From assembly GCA_900239685.1 (NCBI GenBank), contig OENT01000631.1:1-64000 (forward strand): a DNA stretch of 64,000 nucleotides, given 5' to 3'. The notes below the pieces were generated by a model. That model searched no databases. It saw only the letters and a list, made by a program, of their open reading frames with translations, and was not told the DNA's origin. The translations under genes were made by a program, and so were the position numbers. Below, in pieces: positions 12,601 to 24,136 of this stretch; the stretch's first letter is position 1, and each line of letters begins with the position of its first letter. Source of the stretch: Rotaria macrura (lineage: Eukaryota > Rotifera > Eurotatoria > Philodinida > Philodinidae).

Positions 12601-15600
12601 TATTCAGACAAATATTCTCTTAGAATCGATTATTAATGTCACGAATCCGATCACCTGACTTTTTTTTCTTTTTCAATAAGCCCTGCGCATTGTTTCATTA
12701 ACGCAATCCAAGGATCACAATACAATTTGTCCGATACGCTCCGATTCGGCAAACATTTAATTTTGTTCGAAATGATCCTTTCGAACATTCTCCGATCAGA
12801 AGTATTCACACCGATGTGAAACAAATTATAATTGACACAATTAAATCTTTTAACAGTTTCAGATTATTATAGACGAATGATAATAAAAATATGAACTTTT
12901 CAAATAATTCAGAAAACTATGAAACCTTCATAATATGACAGATGAACAACTAAAATATTTCAAGAAATGAGAAAATACTTTACATAATTATTCCTATTGA
13001 TTATATTTTCAGTGCTCAAATCAACATTTTCTATTTGTCGGAAATATTTCTCTAAAATTGTTCAAAAAATGAAAATGTTTCCTATTGACTTTGAAAACTT
13101 TACCGGACTCTAATGGTATAGTACAAAAAAAAAGAATTTAAACTCATAATTGATTTCTTTAAATATTGACTCTGTATTCTCATAGATTTTAAAAAATTGG
13201 ACAGTTTTGATCGTAACAATCAAGCATTCTTTGGCGTATTTACTATAAGAATGTATATGTCTTTTACGTTGTATTTGAAACGAAAAAGACCCATCAAATT
13301 CTTTATGATGAATAGTCTATCTTTTCACGTCATTCTGATGATGCCTGATCGAATAGTATCTGCCATAGTTGAAATGAGAATTCAGCAGAGCTTGCAATAC
13401 GTAATAGAACTAAAAAATAAAATAGCTATAGATAATGGCGAAAGATAATTAGAATAAAAACTGCCAGAACGAGTTAGTATAGTTTTTATCAATTTAAAAT
13501 GATAAATTTAAATTTAAATTTCTCGTGTTCAACATCCATTAGCGTATTTTAAAAAGAAAAAACTTTTCTTTTCTTGCTGTTATCTATTCAGCTTAACTAG
13601 ATATGCATCGTATGAGACGTAGAATAAATAGTGTTGTCTATGAAAGTTAGGGCTTGTTTCTTAGACTATAAATTTATTATTAACTGATAAAATGAACGTT
13701 TGCGGTAATGAAATACAATCGCATAATGATCGAATTCATACGAACAGTATTGGCACGAAGCGTTGAATAGATTTCTTTGTTTTCTTGAGTTCAATGGCAC
13801 GGAACTTTTATATTGCAGGATGTCAAGAAATTTTAATGAATTACAGATTATATCAACATTTTTTCTAACACCTGCTGGAGATTATCGAACTGAAAACACT
13901 TCCATTATTTTAGTCCATAGTAAAATTCAACCGATTATTGAATATCCTCATCTCTCTATGATGATAAGTAAAATTAAAATCGAAGAAAGAGAGAAAATAT
14001 TTTTCTGAATAATAATAACTCTACCCCGCATTAATATTCTTTAAGAGAATACAAGAGATAATTACTCAATTACATTGGCCAAGAGACTATATCAATTGTC
14101 AACAAGTTGTCCGATTTATGGACAATTTCTAATTTAGAATTCCAATCTGAACTGGATTCTAAGCTCATCGGCACATTCGTGCATACGCTAGAGTATACGC
14201 AGAACTATTCAAAACTGTCAATTTAAGGCATATTTAATTCGAGCTTAAGTCAAGATCTGTTATAAGTAGTGAATATTGTAAATAGTTTTAAAAAAAAGCA
14301 ATCGACAATTCAGTAGATAAATATTCTGAAATGCTATATAGTTTTTCAATAATACAAAAAACCTAAATGTCAGTGAATAAACTTCTATGTTACACGATTC
14401 AAATGAAACAAAATTCGATTGTACGATGTGTTGTGATATGTTGCATATCAATTATACAAGAAACTGTTTCTAGTGACGAAAAAAACAACATAGGATATTT
14501 TTTTCAGAAACCAATTAAAAACATTCATCCAAAAACCCAGTACTAAGAGAACTTTATCAATTAATGTTCATCAACAATTTCTTTTTCACACTTTCATGCT
14601 CTGATCAACGCATCTCATCATTAATCATATATTTACTTACTGATAGTTAACTTTGCTTTATCGCTATATGCTTATCGAAATTAAGGGTTGAATGGCAAAA
14701 GATCGAAGGAAAAAAATATAGAAGAACAAAATGTCGAAAATTTCAAGATGTCAACACGAAACAATATTTATTTTCTTTCGTTCTATATTTATTAAAACCA
14801 TGCTTTCGAACTCTACACGTTTATCATTTTTTTTCTATTGCTAATTTTAATCAACGACTTATTTGCACCAGTATCGTCTATCTACCAATAGATCGAGTCC
14901 CTTTTATGAAAAGCTATGTGAGCTTTTGATTAATTAATAAAGATTATAGTCATCATTCGGACGTATTAATCACATATTGTTCTTGTAATAAGATAATAAA
15001 TCTTGTTGTATCAAACCTCAGGATCTTTAGACAGATATATTGGGAAACGTCTAGGATAGCACAGGACGAAGCTGCCGAATCAGATCCCAAGAATTCCAAT
15101 AGGATCCTGTCGGAACTTGTCGGAGTTCTTGATATTCTGGCAGGGACCACGGTCAATCAGAAAACTTCCAACGGATTTCTATGGGATCAGTTAGTTTTTC
15201 GATTTGATCCAATGGTATCTGCCATTCGGATCAGCCGTTATGGGTCGTCTGTAAAATTTTTGTCGAATTTTTCAAATGTGAAGCTTCCCTTTATTATTCA
15301 TCATATTATTTTCAAAATCTTCACAAATAAATCAACACGAATATGATATTCCATTGCTTTTTTTATTATGATTTTCTCGCCTTGCAGACACATACACGAA
15401 ACAAATGAATTTTTCGATAAGACCCTTTATTTCGTACAAGGAAATACAGTTTTGCTGAACAACAATAATTTTTCATGCAGAACATGAAGATCTTCGTTAT
15501 CGACATGTTTTTCGTCGACCTTTCTCATACATACCGAAATTAAGGTTATATTTGAAGAAAAAACAACACGATCGTCTATTTATAGATAAATTAGAATAAA

Positions 15601-18600
15601 CAAAATTTCTATTAGCCATTCTGTTTAATCTAGATGACGAAATCAAAATTGCAGAATAATATAATATTAGAATAATTGACACTGATATACTTGAAAAACA
15701 ACAACAGTGACGTCACTTGCATATTCGATATGTCAATGATGAATGTCTAATTGATTGTTCATAAGTGAATTAAAAATCAGAAATTATTTATTTTGTTTCC
15801 GAAGTTTAAGAAAATTTTCTCAAAGTACATTACAAGATTGTTAGATTAGCATGCAACAGAGCACAACATAGATTGGTTTAAGTATGAGTTTTATATTTTT
15901 AAAATTTATTATTCATCTAAAACAAATTCTTTCATGCATCCTTTTATTAATGAATACTAATAATAAGCTTACATCGAATCTAGCTATTATTCATTTCTAA
16001 AGACTACATCGATAATATGGGTTGTTTTTTTTTGTCAGTAGTAAGTTTTATATAGTTTTTCTTTTAATAGAACTCAGCAAAGCATGAAAACTGAGATACT
16101 GTTTTTCTTTTAGTTAAAAATTATTCTAATCTTGTTTTTAATCGAAAATTAAAGGAAATTTTATGATCAGCTAGAAGAGAAAAGAAAAATATCCGCTTTT
16201 TTTACGTTTACTTTTCCTAATTGGATTTGTTTTTCCTCTGAACGATAAAGTAGACTGTTGAAACACTTATGAACTATAGAAGAGTTTCTTTGCATGTATT
16301 TAAATTGTTGCCTTTTCTTCCTCCATGCAGGTTCGGTCGTTGCTAATCCTTCGAATACTATAGCACACACAATCGCTAGCATTGAAGATGGATCTACTCA
16401 TGATGATGGTCAAGACATTGGAGTTGTTGGGAAAGGTAAATTAATGAACAAAACAGACTAATATACGCCTTGACCCAAATACATATTATAATATTTCAGC
16501 TGTTCCTATGCCATTACGAACCAACGCTGACACAACACAAAATAATAAGTTGAGCAAACAAAGTGATAATATCGATACAATGTCTGATGACTTCGATAGT
16601 GATTCAAAAGAAAATGACAATGTAAGTTTCTTTATGATAAATTGAATATAATTATAGAAAAAAATCTCTACTATGGTAATTCCTCTGATGTTCATGTGTG
16701 ATTTATTTTATTTCAAATTAATTTTTAACATTCATAAATTTTCTATATAGTTTTCTTTTTAATTCAAAACTATCAAATATTCTTGTCAATAAAAATCAAT
16801 TTTTCTATGAAGCCATTCAATGAGAGCAGTTCTCTAGTAAACAAGTCAAGAAGTTGAAATATGATAGGGAGCAGAGAAAACTGCTTATATAATTCCTACT
16901 CGGTTCCGATGTAAAATACAATGATGCTCGTGCTGCTAATAGGAAATAGTATATTTTGAGATACATTTTTGCACTCATTTTACGAACTGTTTCAGACATA
17001 TAATGAGGCAGTCATTTACATATATTATAACCATTTATTATTGACAAAGGATGGCGCTCCAGTTCTAAATCCATTCCCGTTTCAGTATAACGTGACAGAA
17101 AATCATCGTGCAGAGTTAATAGTTTTGTTTTTGTATTTTTCAAAATGACAACGTCTTTGCTATAAACGTTTGCGAAATTAATATCAAATATAATACTAAT
17201 CCAATGCTGAAAAGTTCTAAAAGTGCTGCTTTTCGACTAGAAAGATGCTGTATAGTTTCGTGCAATAAAAATATACACGTTCCATCTATGTAGATAGTAA
17301 ATTTTACTGCTCTCATCGATTAAATTATGTGATAGTACAAAAGAAGCATATGTTCGAACAAAAGTTTCAACAAAGTGATTCATTTTGAAACATATAGAAT
17401 CGTACAGGAATTAACGAGTAGAAAGTATTCATAGTTGATTATTGGTACGTTAATTTTTGTAGGTTTTTCTCGAACGTACATGATATATTTTGCAACGAGA
17501 AAGTCAAATTTAACAAAAATTTGTGTGTTATCAGATGTCTCCTCATATAGGACTCGTATTAGTATGTCGATGATTGAAAATTTTTCAATAATGTTATAAA
17601 AGAAATAACCATCGAACTTTGTGTTTTTTTTTCATTGATGATTTTCATGCGAAGTCACACTTGACTTCTGCATCACAATACATTTTCAAAATTTATTAGT
17701 TTTCGAACAACAGAACGAAAGAATTCTTTTTTCAGTTTTTCTTGTTATTCAGGTTTGTGGATTGATTGAACCTTCAATCTTTCTTACAAGCTACCTATCG
17801 AATCTCCAAGATAATTTCATATCATTCTCATACTAAAAATGAAAGCAATGCATAAATTTCTACCATTAAAAATAAGCTTCAATCAAGTTTGCTAATAAAA
17901 TATTGAACTCTATCCATAATTCACGTTGTGACGTATGGGAAAATCCCTCTGAAAATTCATCCATCTATGTACTACAAAATGTGTTATCAATCGTAAGAAA
18001 CTTGTTGTAAAAATTAATTAGAAACAAAAATTTCGACAATAGAGAATAAACTAAGGAAATTTTGAACTAAGATGAACAACTCGACCTATTTGGAAATAAG
18101 ATTTTCTCATTATTGAAATTCAATTCATCTGTATAATAGTATTTATATACGTATAGAAGCATCGATAGAAATCGAACGTCTTTTGTTTTTCTTGAATTGG
18201 CATAATTAGCAATCATATCAATGAAATTGTTTTGTACAGATTGTTAATATGGGTCAATCACTATCAGCCTCGTTTCGTTTACGTGTTCAACAAAAAACTC
18301 AAGAAAAAATTGAGCAAAAAGAACGTCGTCGACAAGATCGAGAAAATCGTTCTCGTCAACAGGAATTCACTAACAATAGTGATATTCCATATGATACTGA
18401 TGTACCCACGTCATCGACATCGACAAGTCGATATTCATCTCAACCAGATCTTACAACATTGAACAGTGATCTAGTACAAACACCGCGACGACCAATTGAT
18501 CCAAGTATAAATTCGATATTACCAAATTTTCCATCACAACATCGTTTTCGTGTTTCGAAAAATTTGTATGACATTCTAATCTTCTTTTTTTTCTTCTATA

Positions 18601-21600
18601 ATCATCCGGAATATTTTAGTATGGCCCGTTCACAAACATTTAATAATCGACGTGATCTACCTACCAATGAACAACATCTAGGATTTAGTCGACCGTTATC
18701 TGAAGATCGTATAGCAGATCAAATAAGAAATCCTGATCATGTCTATCGAGAAGCTATCGAATCGATATCGAATGATAATTGGGAACAAAAATGTTCTGGT
18801 CTTAGTTTACTCCAACTTCTTATTGCACAATATCCTGATACGATCACACAAAATCTACATCAAGTTGTTTTAATTCTTATTCAAGAAGTTAGTTGATTTG
18901 TTTTTTTCGTTTTTTGAAACTTGATTTCAACTGAACACAGTAAAAATAATATTGTTGTATTTGAAGGTAAAGAATCTTCGATCACAAGTGGCTCGTTTTG
19001 CTTTATCAACATTCTGCGATATGTTTAAACATTTAAAGCGTAACATGGATATTGAACTTGACATTACTGTCAAAGCTATCTTACAAAAAAGTGCCGAAAG
19101 TAATGAATTTTTCAGATCGGATGCTGAAAAATGTCTTCAAATGATGGTTGATAATGTCACACTACAAAAAGCATTACAAGCACTAATTGCTGGTGGAGCA
19201 AGGTAAGTTCAAAACTTTTCTCGTGACACTGCTACTTACAATTTCAACAGTATTGTGTGTGTGTGTGTAATTGAGATTCTCACGACTAGAAGATGACTCA
19301 CTGTAATTCTTTCTGATCGAAATTCTATAGAACCTATTGTGTTTTTGTTTGATAGAATATGTGTAACTTCAAAAACGAACTATATAAAATCTCATTTATT
19401 CTACTGTACTCTCACTCGATCCATAGGAAACTATATAGAGTTCTTGTGGGTGTAGGTGTGGGTTCATTGAAAATGAATTTTTCATGTCAATTTGGTTGAT
19501 AATTTTTAGTCATCGTAATCCAACAGCAAGAAAAACATCTGCTAAATGTATTTATCAAGTTTGCGAAAAATTAGGTCCAGCAAAAATTTTAAGTGGTACT
19601 CGTGATATAACCGAACGTATACTACAAGTTGCTGCTACGTTTGCATCGGATGGACCACCAGAAATCAGGTACAATAATATTTGATATGATAGATAAAGAA
19701 CTGACAACTAATATTGGACTCATCTTGTAGATGGTACGGTAAAAAAATCTATCATATGCTAATGACATATGACGAACTTGATTCCATGATGAAACATTAT
19801 CTTAATCCAACTGTGTATACGAATATGTGTGAAATTCTTGATAATATGCGAGCTAAAGTAAACTAGTAATGTTTTTATGATGAGTATAACATAGAATATT
19901 TTTCGATCGAATAGGGAGGCGTTGGTGAAACTCCAAGTGAATCAGCACGAAATAATGGACGGCGAGCTCTGTCAAACGATAAGCTAGGTTCCAATGGGTA
20001 AGTAGATAGAAGTGATATGAAAATATATTGTCTGATCATTTCAATTAACAAAAAGAAACACAATTTTTTAAGAAATTTAACAAATCAATTTTCATCTACA
20101 CGTAAAATTAGTACTGCTGATCAAGCTGAACAAGTTCGAGAATTAACGAAACAGATGCGTAGTTCAGATTTTCGTGAACGTTTAAATGGCATAGAAGAAT
20201 TTCAGAAGTTATGTGAACTTGAAACTGAAACAGCTATACAATCTCTTGTACAAATATTTGATGGGTTTAATGATTGTTTAGCTGATATGAATTCAAAAGT
20301 TGTTCTTAAAGCATTAAATACAATGCATCAAGTCATACCGATCCTGGGTGATGCTCTGTCCAGTGTCATTAATTCGGCACTACCTCTTATTGCACAAAGT
20401 ATAGCATCGAAAAATCGAGATATATCTCAACTTGCGTCGGATATCATTGATACAGCTATTGAATATATTGGTAAACAAACCGCAAGATACTGATGGATAG
20501 GATTCATTTTATTACTATTATTGTATGTTTCTTTTAATTATAGATTGTGGCGTATTAATACAACCATTGTGTACACTTAGTCAAAATAGCAATCTTCGTA
20601 TTAGACCTGACATTGTACTCAAATTAGCTAGTAAGTTTTTGTTTCTAATAGATACACAAGAATCATGGTTTTCGAAGCGTGTTCTATCCCATGGATACAA
20701 GTGTTTAACATAGATAGAATCGCTAAAATCAAGAGTAACATACATGTTAAAAGCGATTTTCATGATGACAACGAATTGAACATTGACATCAATAATCTAT
20801 AGTTGTTTTTCTGATGATTAAATTTTTGACTGTTTTCGACAATTACGTTCGTTAATGTCTCTCAAAAAAAAAACTAGTCTATGGTCGAAGCCGAAACTAG
20901 GCGAACGACATTTATAATCGAAGCAATCAGAAAACGAAATGCAACAACAACAAAAAAAAAACAACGGTAGAAGATAAATTTCATCTCTCGAAAATACTTC
21001 GATGTATGTCTATTCAAAGAAGATTCTTCGTTGTAATCATAACGCTTGAGAATAATCTCCGATGTGGAAGGAAGTTTTTCTATTCTTTCGTACCTGAGAA
21101 ACATGTTTCAGAATTTAATCGTACAGCGTCGAGACATTTTTTAATACTCGTTTTTCTAATTATTTAATTGACAAATAGTACATGCTCGAATTATCTCTCT
21201 TAGATAATCTTATTACAGCTGGGAATACTACTACTTCGAAGAGTGTTTTTTATTTATTAATCGACGCAATTCTAATCGTAAATATTCAATACAGTTGCTA
21301 TGCTCACAGACTATTTGATTTTCTATTGAAATCAATAGATGATACGAACGATCGTTGACGACAGAGCGTATTTAAGAAATAAATATATCCAAGTATTAGC
21401 TACATTAAGGATACAACGGTAGATTATTCTATATATTATATGTATGTGCAGAAAAATGATCCAGACACTGATCCTATAGAAATTGATTGAACATCATATA
21501 AATTAGAAATCAACAGTGAGAACTAGATCTTTCTTAATCGAAGTAATGAAAATTTGATAATGTCAACAAATCTCACATCAATTTGGATTCTTGAACTTTG

Positions 21601-22124
21601 AAAAATCTTAGTCAATAATTTATATAAAAATTGAGCTGTATTCCTGTCATGACTTTCTAGCTCCAAAAACAAAAGTTGAAATCAATTCGCAAGTTCTCTA
21701 GTTTTATTATCATTTCACCCTTCTATTTTTATCCCAGTAAAAAACTAGCTAATGTCTTACATAACTATCGGTTAAGTTCAAAGTACTTGATATAATTTCA
21801 ACCGAATAATAATAATCGAAAGTTTATTTTAATTTAATAGCTCTTGTACCTGAAGCATGCCAACGTAAGCCAAAACAAGTTGAAATTCATCTATTACCAA
21901 CCTATTGGAAATTGTTATCGTTATTACGCGGTCAAAATTCCACGGCTATATCATCATCGGCGGGTGGTTCTAATAGTCTAAATTCATCGATACATGTATT
22001 AACCATGGCACTTTATACCGAACTCGGCTCCTTACTAATTGAAAAAGCAAGTTCTAGTTCATTAGTAACACCACAAAATTTACAATTACTTCGTGAACTT
22101 TGCACAAATATGAATGCTGAATGA
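3640..22124 (+). CDS. TOGARAM1: TOG array regulator of axonemal microtubules (crescerin/TOGARAM1)
   Basis: I chained 21 exons in continuous phase (1724 aa): 3640-3994, 4052-4513, 6979-7457, 7584-8198, 10546-10651, 10755-10817, 11306-11482, 11729-11964, 12035-12234, 12288-12574, 16331-16435, 16500-16621, 18240-18565, 18620-18887, 18967-19202, 19510-19668, 19731-19857, 19915-19997, 20073-20470, 20544-20630 and 21841-22124. Two N-terminal TOG (HEAT-like) domains are followed by a disordered Ser/Asn/Lys-rich linker with family signatures (ESGVYSQ near 12175, VVGKG near 16425, a basic RQKR-like helix near 18280), then two C-terminal TOG domains. Recognisable stretches include VKNLRSQVAR, ILSGTRDITERIL, WYGKKIYHMLM and SNLRIRPDIVLKLA. 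The family binds tubulin and regulates axonemal microtubules in cilia. Start choice (3640 versus 3442 or 3667) and the acceptor at 11305 versus 11320 are uncertain. Small extra exons could be missed inside the long introns. Confidence 0.9.
4514..6978 (+). other. Large TOGARAM1 intron 2 (2465 bp)
   Basis: Bounded by a GT donor after the codon-splitting G at 4513 and a TTTCTAG acceptor at 6978. It is AT-rich with a short TA run near 4850-4865. Short open frames at 6112-6594 have no homology I recognise and lack splice context. No transposon ends seen. Confidence 0.6.
8199..10545 (+). other. Large TOGARAM1 intron 4 (2347 bp) with CAT-rich microsatellite
   Basis: Donor GTAAGA at 8199, acceptor ACATTTAG ending at 10545. 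It holds a (CATCAT/CAG) simple repeat at 9261-9298 and purine-rich tracts around 9320-9360. A 127-codon open frame at 9372-9755 is not convincing as coding. In vertebrates this part of the protein is long and poorly conserved, so an undetected exon is possible. Confidence 0.55.
9261..9298. repeat. CAT/CAG trinucleotide-rich simple repeat
   Basis: Degenerate run of ATC-based triplets with interspersed AGC inside TOGARAM1 intron 4. Confidence 0.8.
11251..11272. repeat. (AAGAA)n-type purine microsatellite
   Basis: Four tandem five-base GAAAA-type units in a TOGARAM1 intron, about 35 bp upstream of the acceptor used at 11305. The purine tract sits where a polypyrimidine tract would normally be, which adds doubt to the exact acceptor. 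Confidence 0.8.
12575..16330 (+). other. Largest TOGARAM1 intron (3756 bp)
   Basis: Donor GTAATG at 12575, acceptor TCCATGCAG at 16330, with matching phase 1 on both sides. It contains a GC-richer, non-repetitive-looking patch at about 15015-15245 that stands out from the AT-rich surround and may be a relic insertion. Short open frames at 13197-13448 and 13763-14008 are not supported as genes. Confidence 0.55.
16622..18239 (+). other. Large TOGARAM1 intron (1618 bp)
   Basis: Donor GTAAGT at 16622 and acceptor TTTTGTACAG at 18239 join phase-0 exons. The sequence is uniformly AT-rich and I see no gene, repeat array or transposon end in it. Confidence 0.55.
19254..19268. repeat. (TG)n microsatellite in TOGARAM1 intron
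   Basis: About seven uninterrupted TG units inside the 307-bp intron between the exons ending at 19202 and starting at 19510. Confidence 0.9.
20631..21840 (+). other. Large last TOGARAM1 intron (1210 bp)
   Basis: Donor GTAAGT at 20631 and acceptor TTTAATAG at 21840 join phase-1 exons within the last TOG domain. No recognisable content. Confidence 0.55.
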
Positions 22125-22497
22125 TTTCTTAATAATTTATTTTCATTTATGACATAAATACATTTTCTAGCGTCTTCATTTTTGATTTTTTCCGTTTATT
22201 TATATAGACGTAGCTCAAGCAATCATTTTTTTTCTTGTTATTAATAAGAAAAAACAGTGACACACCTGTTTTATCGTAAAATAAGAATTTCATTTATTCC
22301 AAAAACGCTTCTTTTTCTCTGTGATGATGATTGTTAATAGTTCTTTCCTTTTTCTTGTTTTTTTTCTTTCGTGCACCTTCTTACGCTATGTTTTGTAAAA
22401 AAAAAAGAAGAAAAAGAAACAGAAATGATAGTTTTTTGTATGTGATTTTATTTGATCGAGAGATGAATTCAATGAAAAAGAAATGAAAACTAATTGT
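22125..22497. other. Convergent intergenic spacer
   Basis: Lies between the stop of TOGARAM1 (+) and the stop of the orphan gene (-), so it must hold two 3' UTRs facing each other. It is T-rich then A-rich (poly-A tract near 22397-22420). Nothing else recognised. Confidence 0.6.
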
Positions 22498-23049
22498 TCA
22501 AGATTTAATATACATGCAATGAAACATGGATAGAATCGGACTATTAGAACATTGTTTAACCGTTGACATATCACTAATTTGAACAAAGAAAAATATACGA
22601 AATGTTGTTTTGCTATGTTCATAGATTTCCGGTACGAATTCCTTGTGTGGATCAAACGGAATTAAAGTCATAAGAGAATTGAAGGATTGCTTCATAAGAG
22701 TATTATTGATGATGTGATTATATAAATTTTGATGAATTTTTGCACAGCGTTCTTCTAATCTACTCAACATTGTAGGTATGAGATCAAGCTTTTCAATGAT
22801 ACCAAAATTAAATATACAAAAGTCTCCTTGAATAATTGAATATTTCAACGCAGGCAGAAGATTACTACTTGATGGATCGAATAATTCAACGAATGGACCA
22901 CTGTTGGTATAACGAAATAAAGCCGTTGCATTCCCTTGCTCAGATAGAATCAATGGACATTTTTTATTTTCAATTGGTAGTTTTGATACAATGATCTTTG
23001 GCTGAATTTCTTGTAGTTCATATTCTTCGATTGAACTCTCGTGAGTCAT
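22498..23049 (-). CDS. Uncharacterised protein, single exon
   Basis: A 183-residue open frame with an ordinary mixed composition and codon usage like its neighbours (Arg as CGT/CGA, AT-ending codons), which argues for a real gene. I do not recognise the family. The N-terminus is acidic, followed by a probable alpha/beta region containing LPALKYSIIQGDFCIFNFG, then an amphipathic stretch of about 40 residues (Leu/Ile-rich with many charged residues). There is no signal peptide; a Phe/Ile-rich stretch (RIFFFVQI) near the C-terminus is too short to be a confident membrane helix. The gene is convergent with TOGARAM1. The ATG at 23049 is the first Met of the frame. It could be missing an upstream exon. 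Confidence 0.6.
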   Translation of the reverse strand: MTHESSIEEYELQEIQPKIIVSKLPIENKKCPLILSEQGNATALFRYTNSGPFVELFDPSSSNLLPALKYSIIQGDFCIFNFGIIEKLDLIPTMLSRLEERCAKIHQNLYNHIINNTLMKQSFNSLMTLIPFDPHKEFVPEIYEHSKTTFRIFFFVQISDMSTVKQCSNSPILSMFHCMYIKS

Positions 23050-23507
23050 GATGAAATTAGTCGAGTTCGATTTTTATTGGAATCGACGCACAACTTCAGT
23101 GAGCGTACAAATCAAGTACAAATGATGGTGTGCATGCATTGCTTTTTTTTAAGTGGATTGTTACTCGCACAATCGATGCATTGCTACTCATGGTAAAAAG
23201 AGAAAAAAGGAAAAATAATTGAGCGCAAAATTTCGTAACTCAACACCTATATAGAGAACAGTAGTCGAGGTTGCCTTCCGACCGAATTGTTCTCTTCGTT
23301 TTTCTTCTCATGTTTCTTTCACTTAGATTTATTGTTTTCTTATGTGTATATTTTCAAAAAACTTTACATGCTGATGAAAAAAGTTCAAAAAAAAGAGGTC
23401 AAACAAAAGCGTAACTAACGATCGTTCAAGTTTTAAAATGATAATAGAGTACTTGGTATTATCTGAAAATGATAGAACAAAGAAAATATCTCGTTTGATT
23501 CTCAATC

Positions 23508-23515
23508 TGTGTCTA
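23508..23515. repeat. Target site duplication, left copy (TGTGTCTA)
   Basis: The 8-bp word TGTGTCTA directly abuts the left terminal inverted repeat and recurs exactly at 24129-24136, as expected of hAT-type insertion. Confidence 0.8.
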
Positions 23516-24128
23516 TAGGGGTGCAACAAATCTTGAATGGATTTGGGATTTGTCACCAAATCCCTGAGATTTGGAATTGGATTTGGTTTTGGTTTCTGGA
23601 TTTGGGGTATGGTTAGAACTGAGTTCCTAGCTGTGGATTTCTTCTAAATTTTGATCACAGGATTGTTTATATTACTTTTTTCAGCTTAGATTTGGGATTC
23701 GGGATTGGTGATACGTTTGGGATTTGGGGTTTGGACTTGGACTTGGATTTGGATTTGGGTCTTAGATTTGGATTTGGACTTGGGATTTGTTTTCTATCTA
23801 ACATCAATCAAATTTTGTAGCCGTGTCTCATTCAAACCAAATCTCACTCCCAAATCCAAATCCCAAACCCAAAGCCTACCCAAATCCTAATCATAATGAT
23901 ACAGACCAAATCCCAAATCCAAACCCAAATCTATACCAAATCCAAACAATTTTATATCAACCTTTAAGAATTGATACTCTTCTCTTCCTTCTGAGACTTT
24001 CTATTGCAAATTCTCATCAGATTTGGATACTTTAAGACCAAACCCAAACCCAAATCCAAATCTCAGTCGAGAACAAATCCAAATCTATTTGCACCAAATT
24101 CCAAGGCCTTGGATTTGTTGCACCCCTA
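23516..24128. mobile_element. hAT-like non-autonomous element (MITE) with ATTTGG-repeat arms
   Basis: The ends are perfect 17-bp inverted repeats: TAGGGGTGCAACAAATC at 23516-23532 and its reverse complement at 24112-24128. They are flanked by an identical 8-bp duplication. An 8-bp duplication together with termini beginning TAGGGGTG/CAGGGGTG is typical of the hAT superfamily. No transposase frame exists inside. The left half is made of degenerate GGATTTGG units and the right half of CCAAATCC units, so the whole 613 bp can fold back on itself around a centre near 23800. The repeat units create spurious open frames rich in Trp or in Asn-Pro, which I do not call as genes. Confidence 0.85.
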
Positions 24129-24136
24129 TGTGTCTA
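24129..24136. repeat. Target site duplication, right copy (TGTGTCTA)
   Basis: Exact partner of the word at 23508-23515, immediately outside the right terminal inverted repeat. The next four bases (TAGG) also match the start of the element, so the exact junction could be shifted only if TAGG were part of the target. Confidence 0.8.

Noticed and set aside
12680..12850. Possible inverted repeat around CAATACAATTTGT
   Set aside because: The pairing is short and gapped and could be chance in AT-rich sequence; no target duplication.
22498..22660. Possible 26-bp intron at the end of the orphan gene (GT...TTAG)
   Set aside because: Too short for a spliceosomal intron; the frame is open through it anyway.
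23705..24035. Open frames rich in Trp-Ile-Trp and in Asn-Pro-Asn-Pro
   Set aside because: They are translations of the ATTTGG/CCAAAT repeat arms of the MITE, not proteins.
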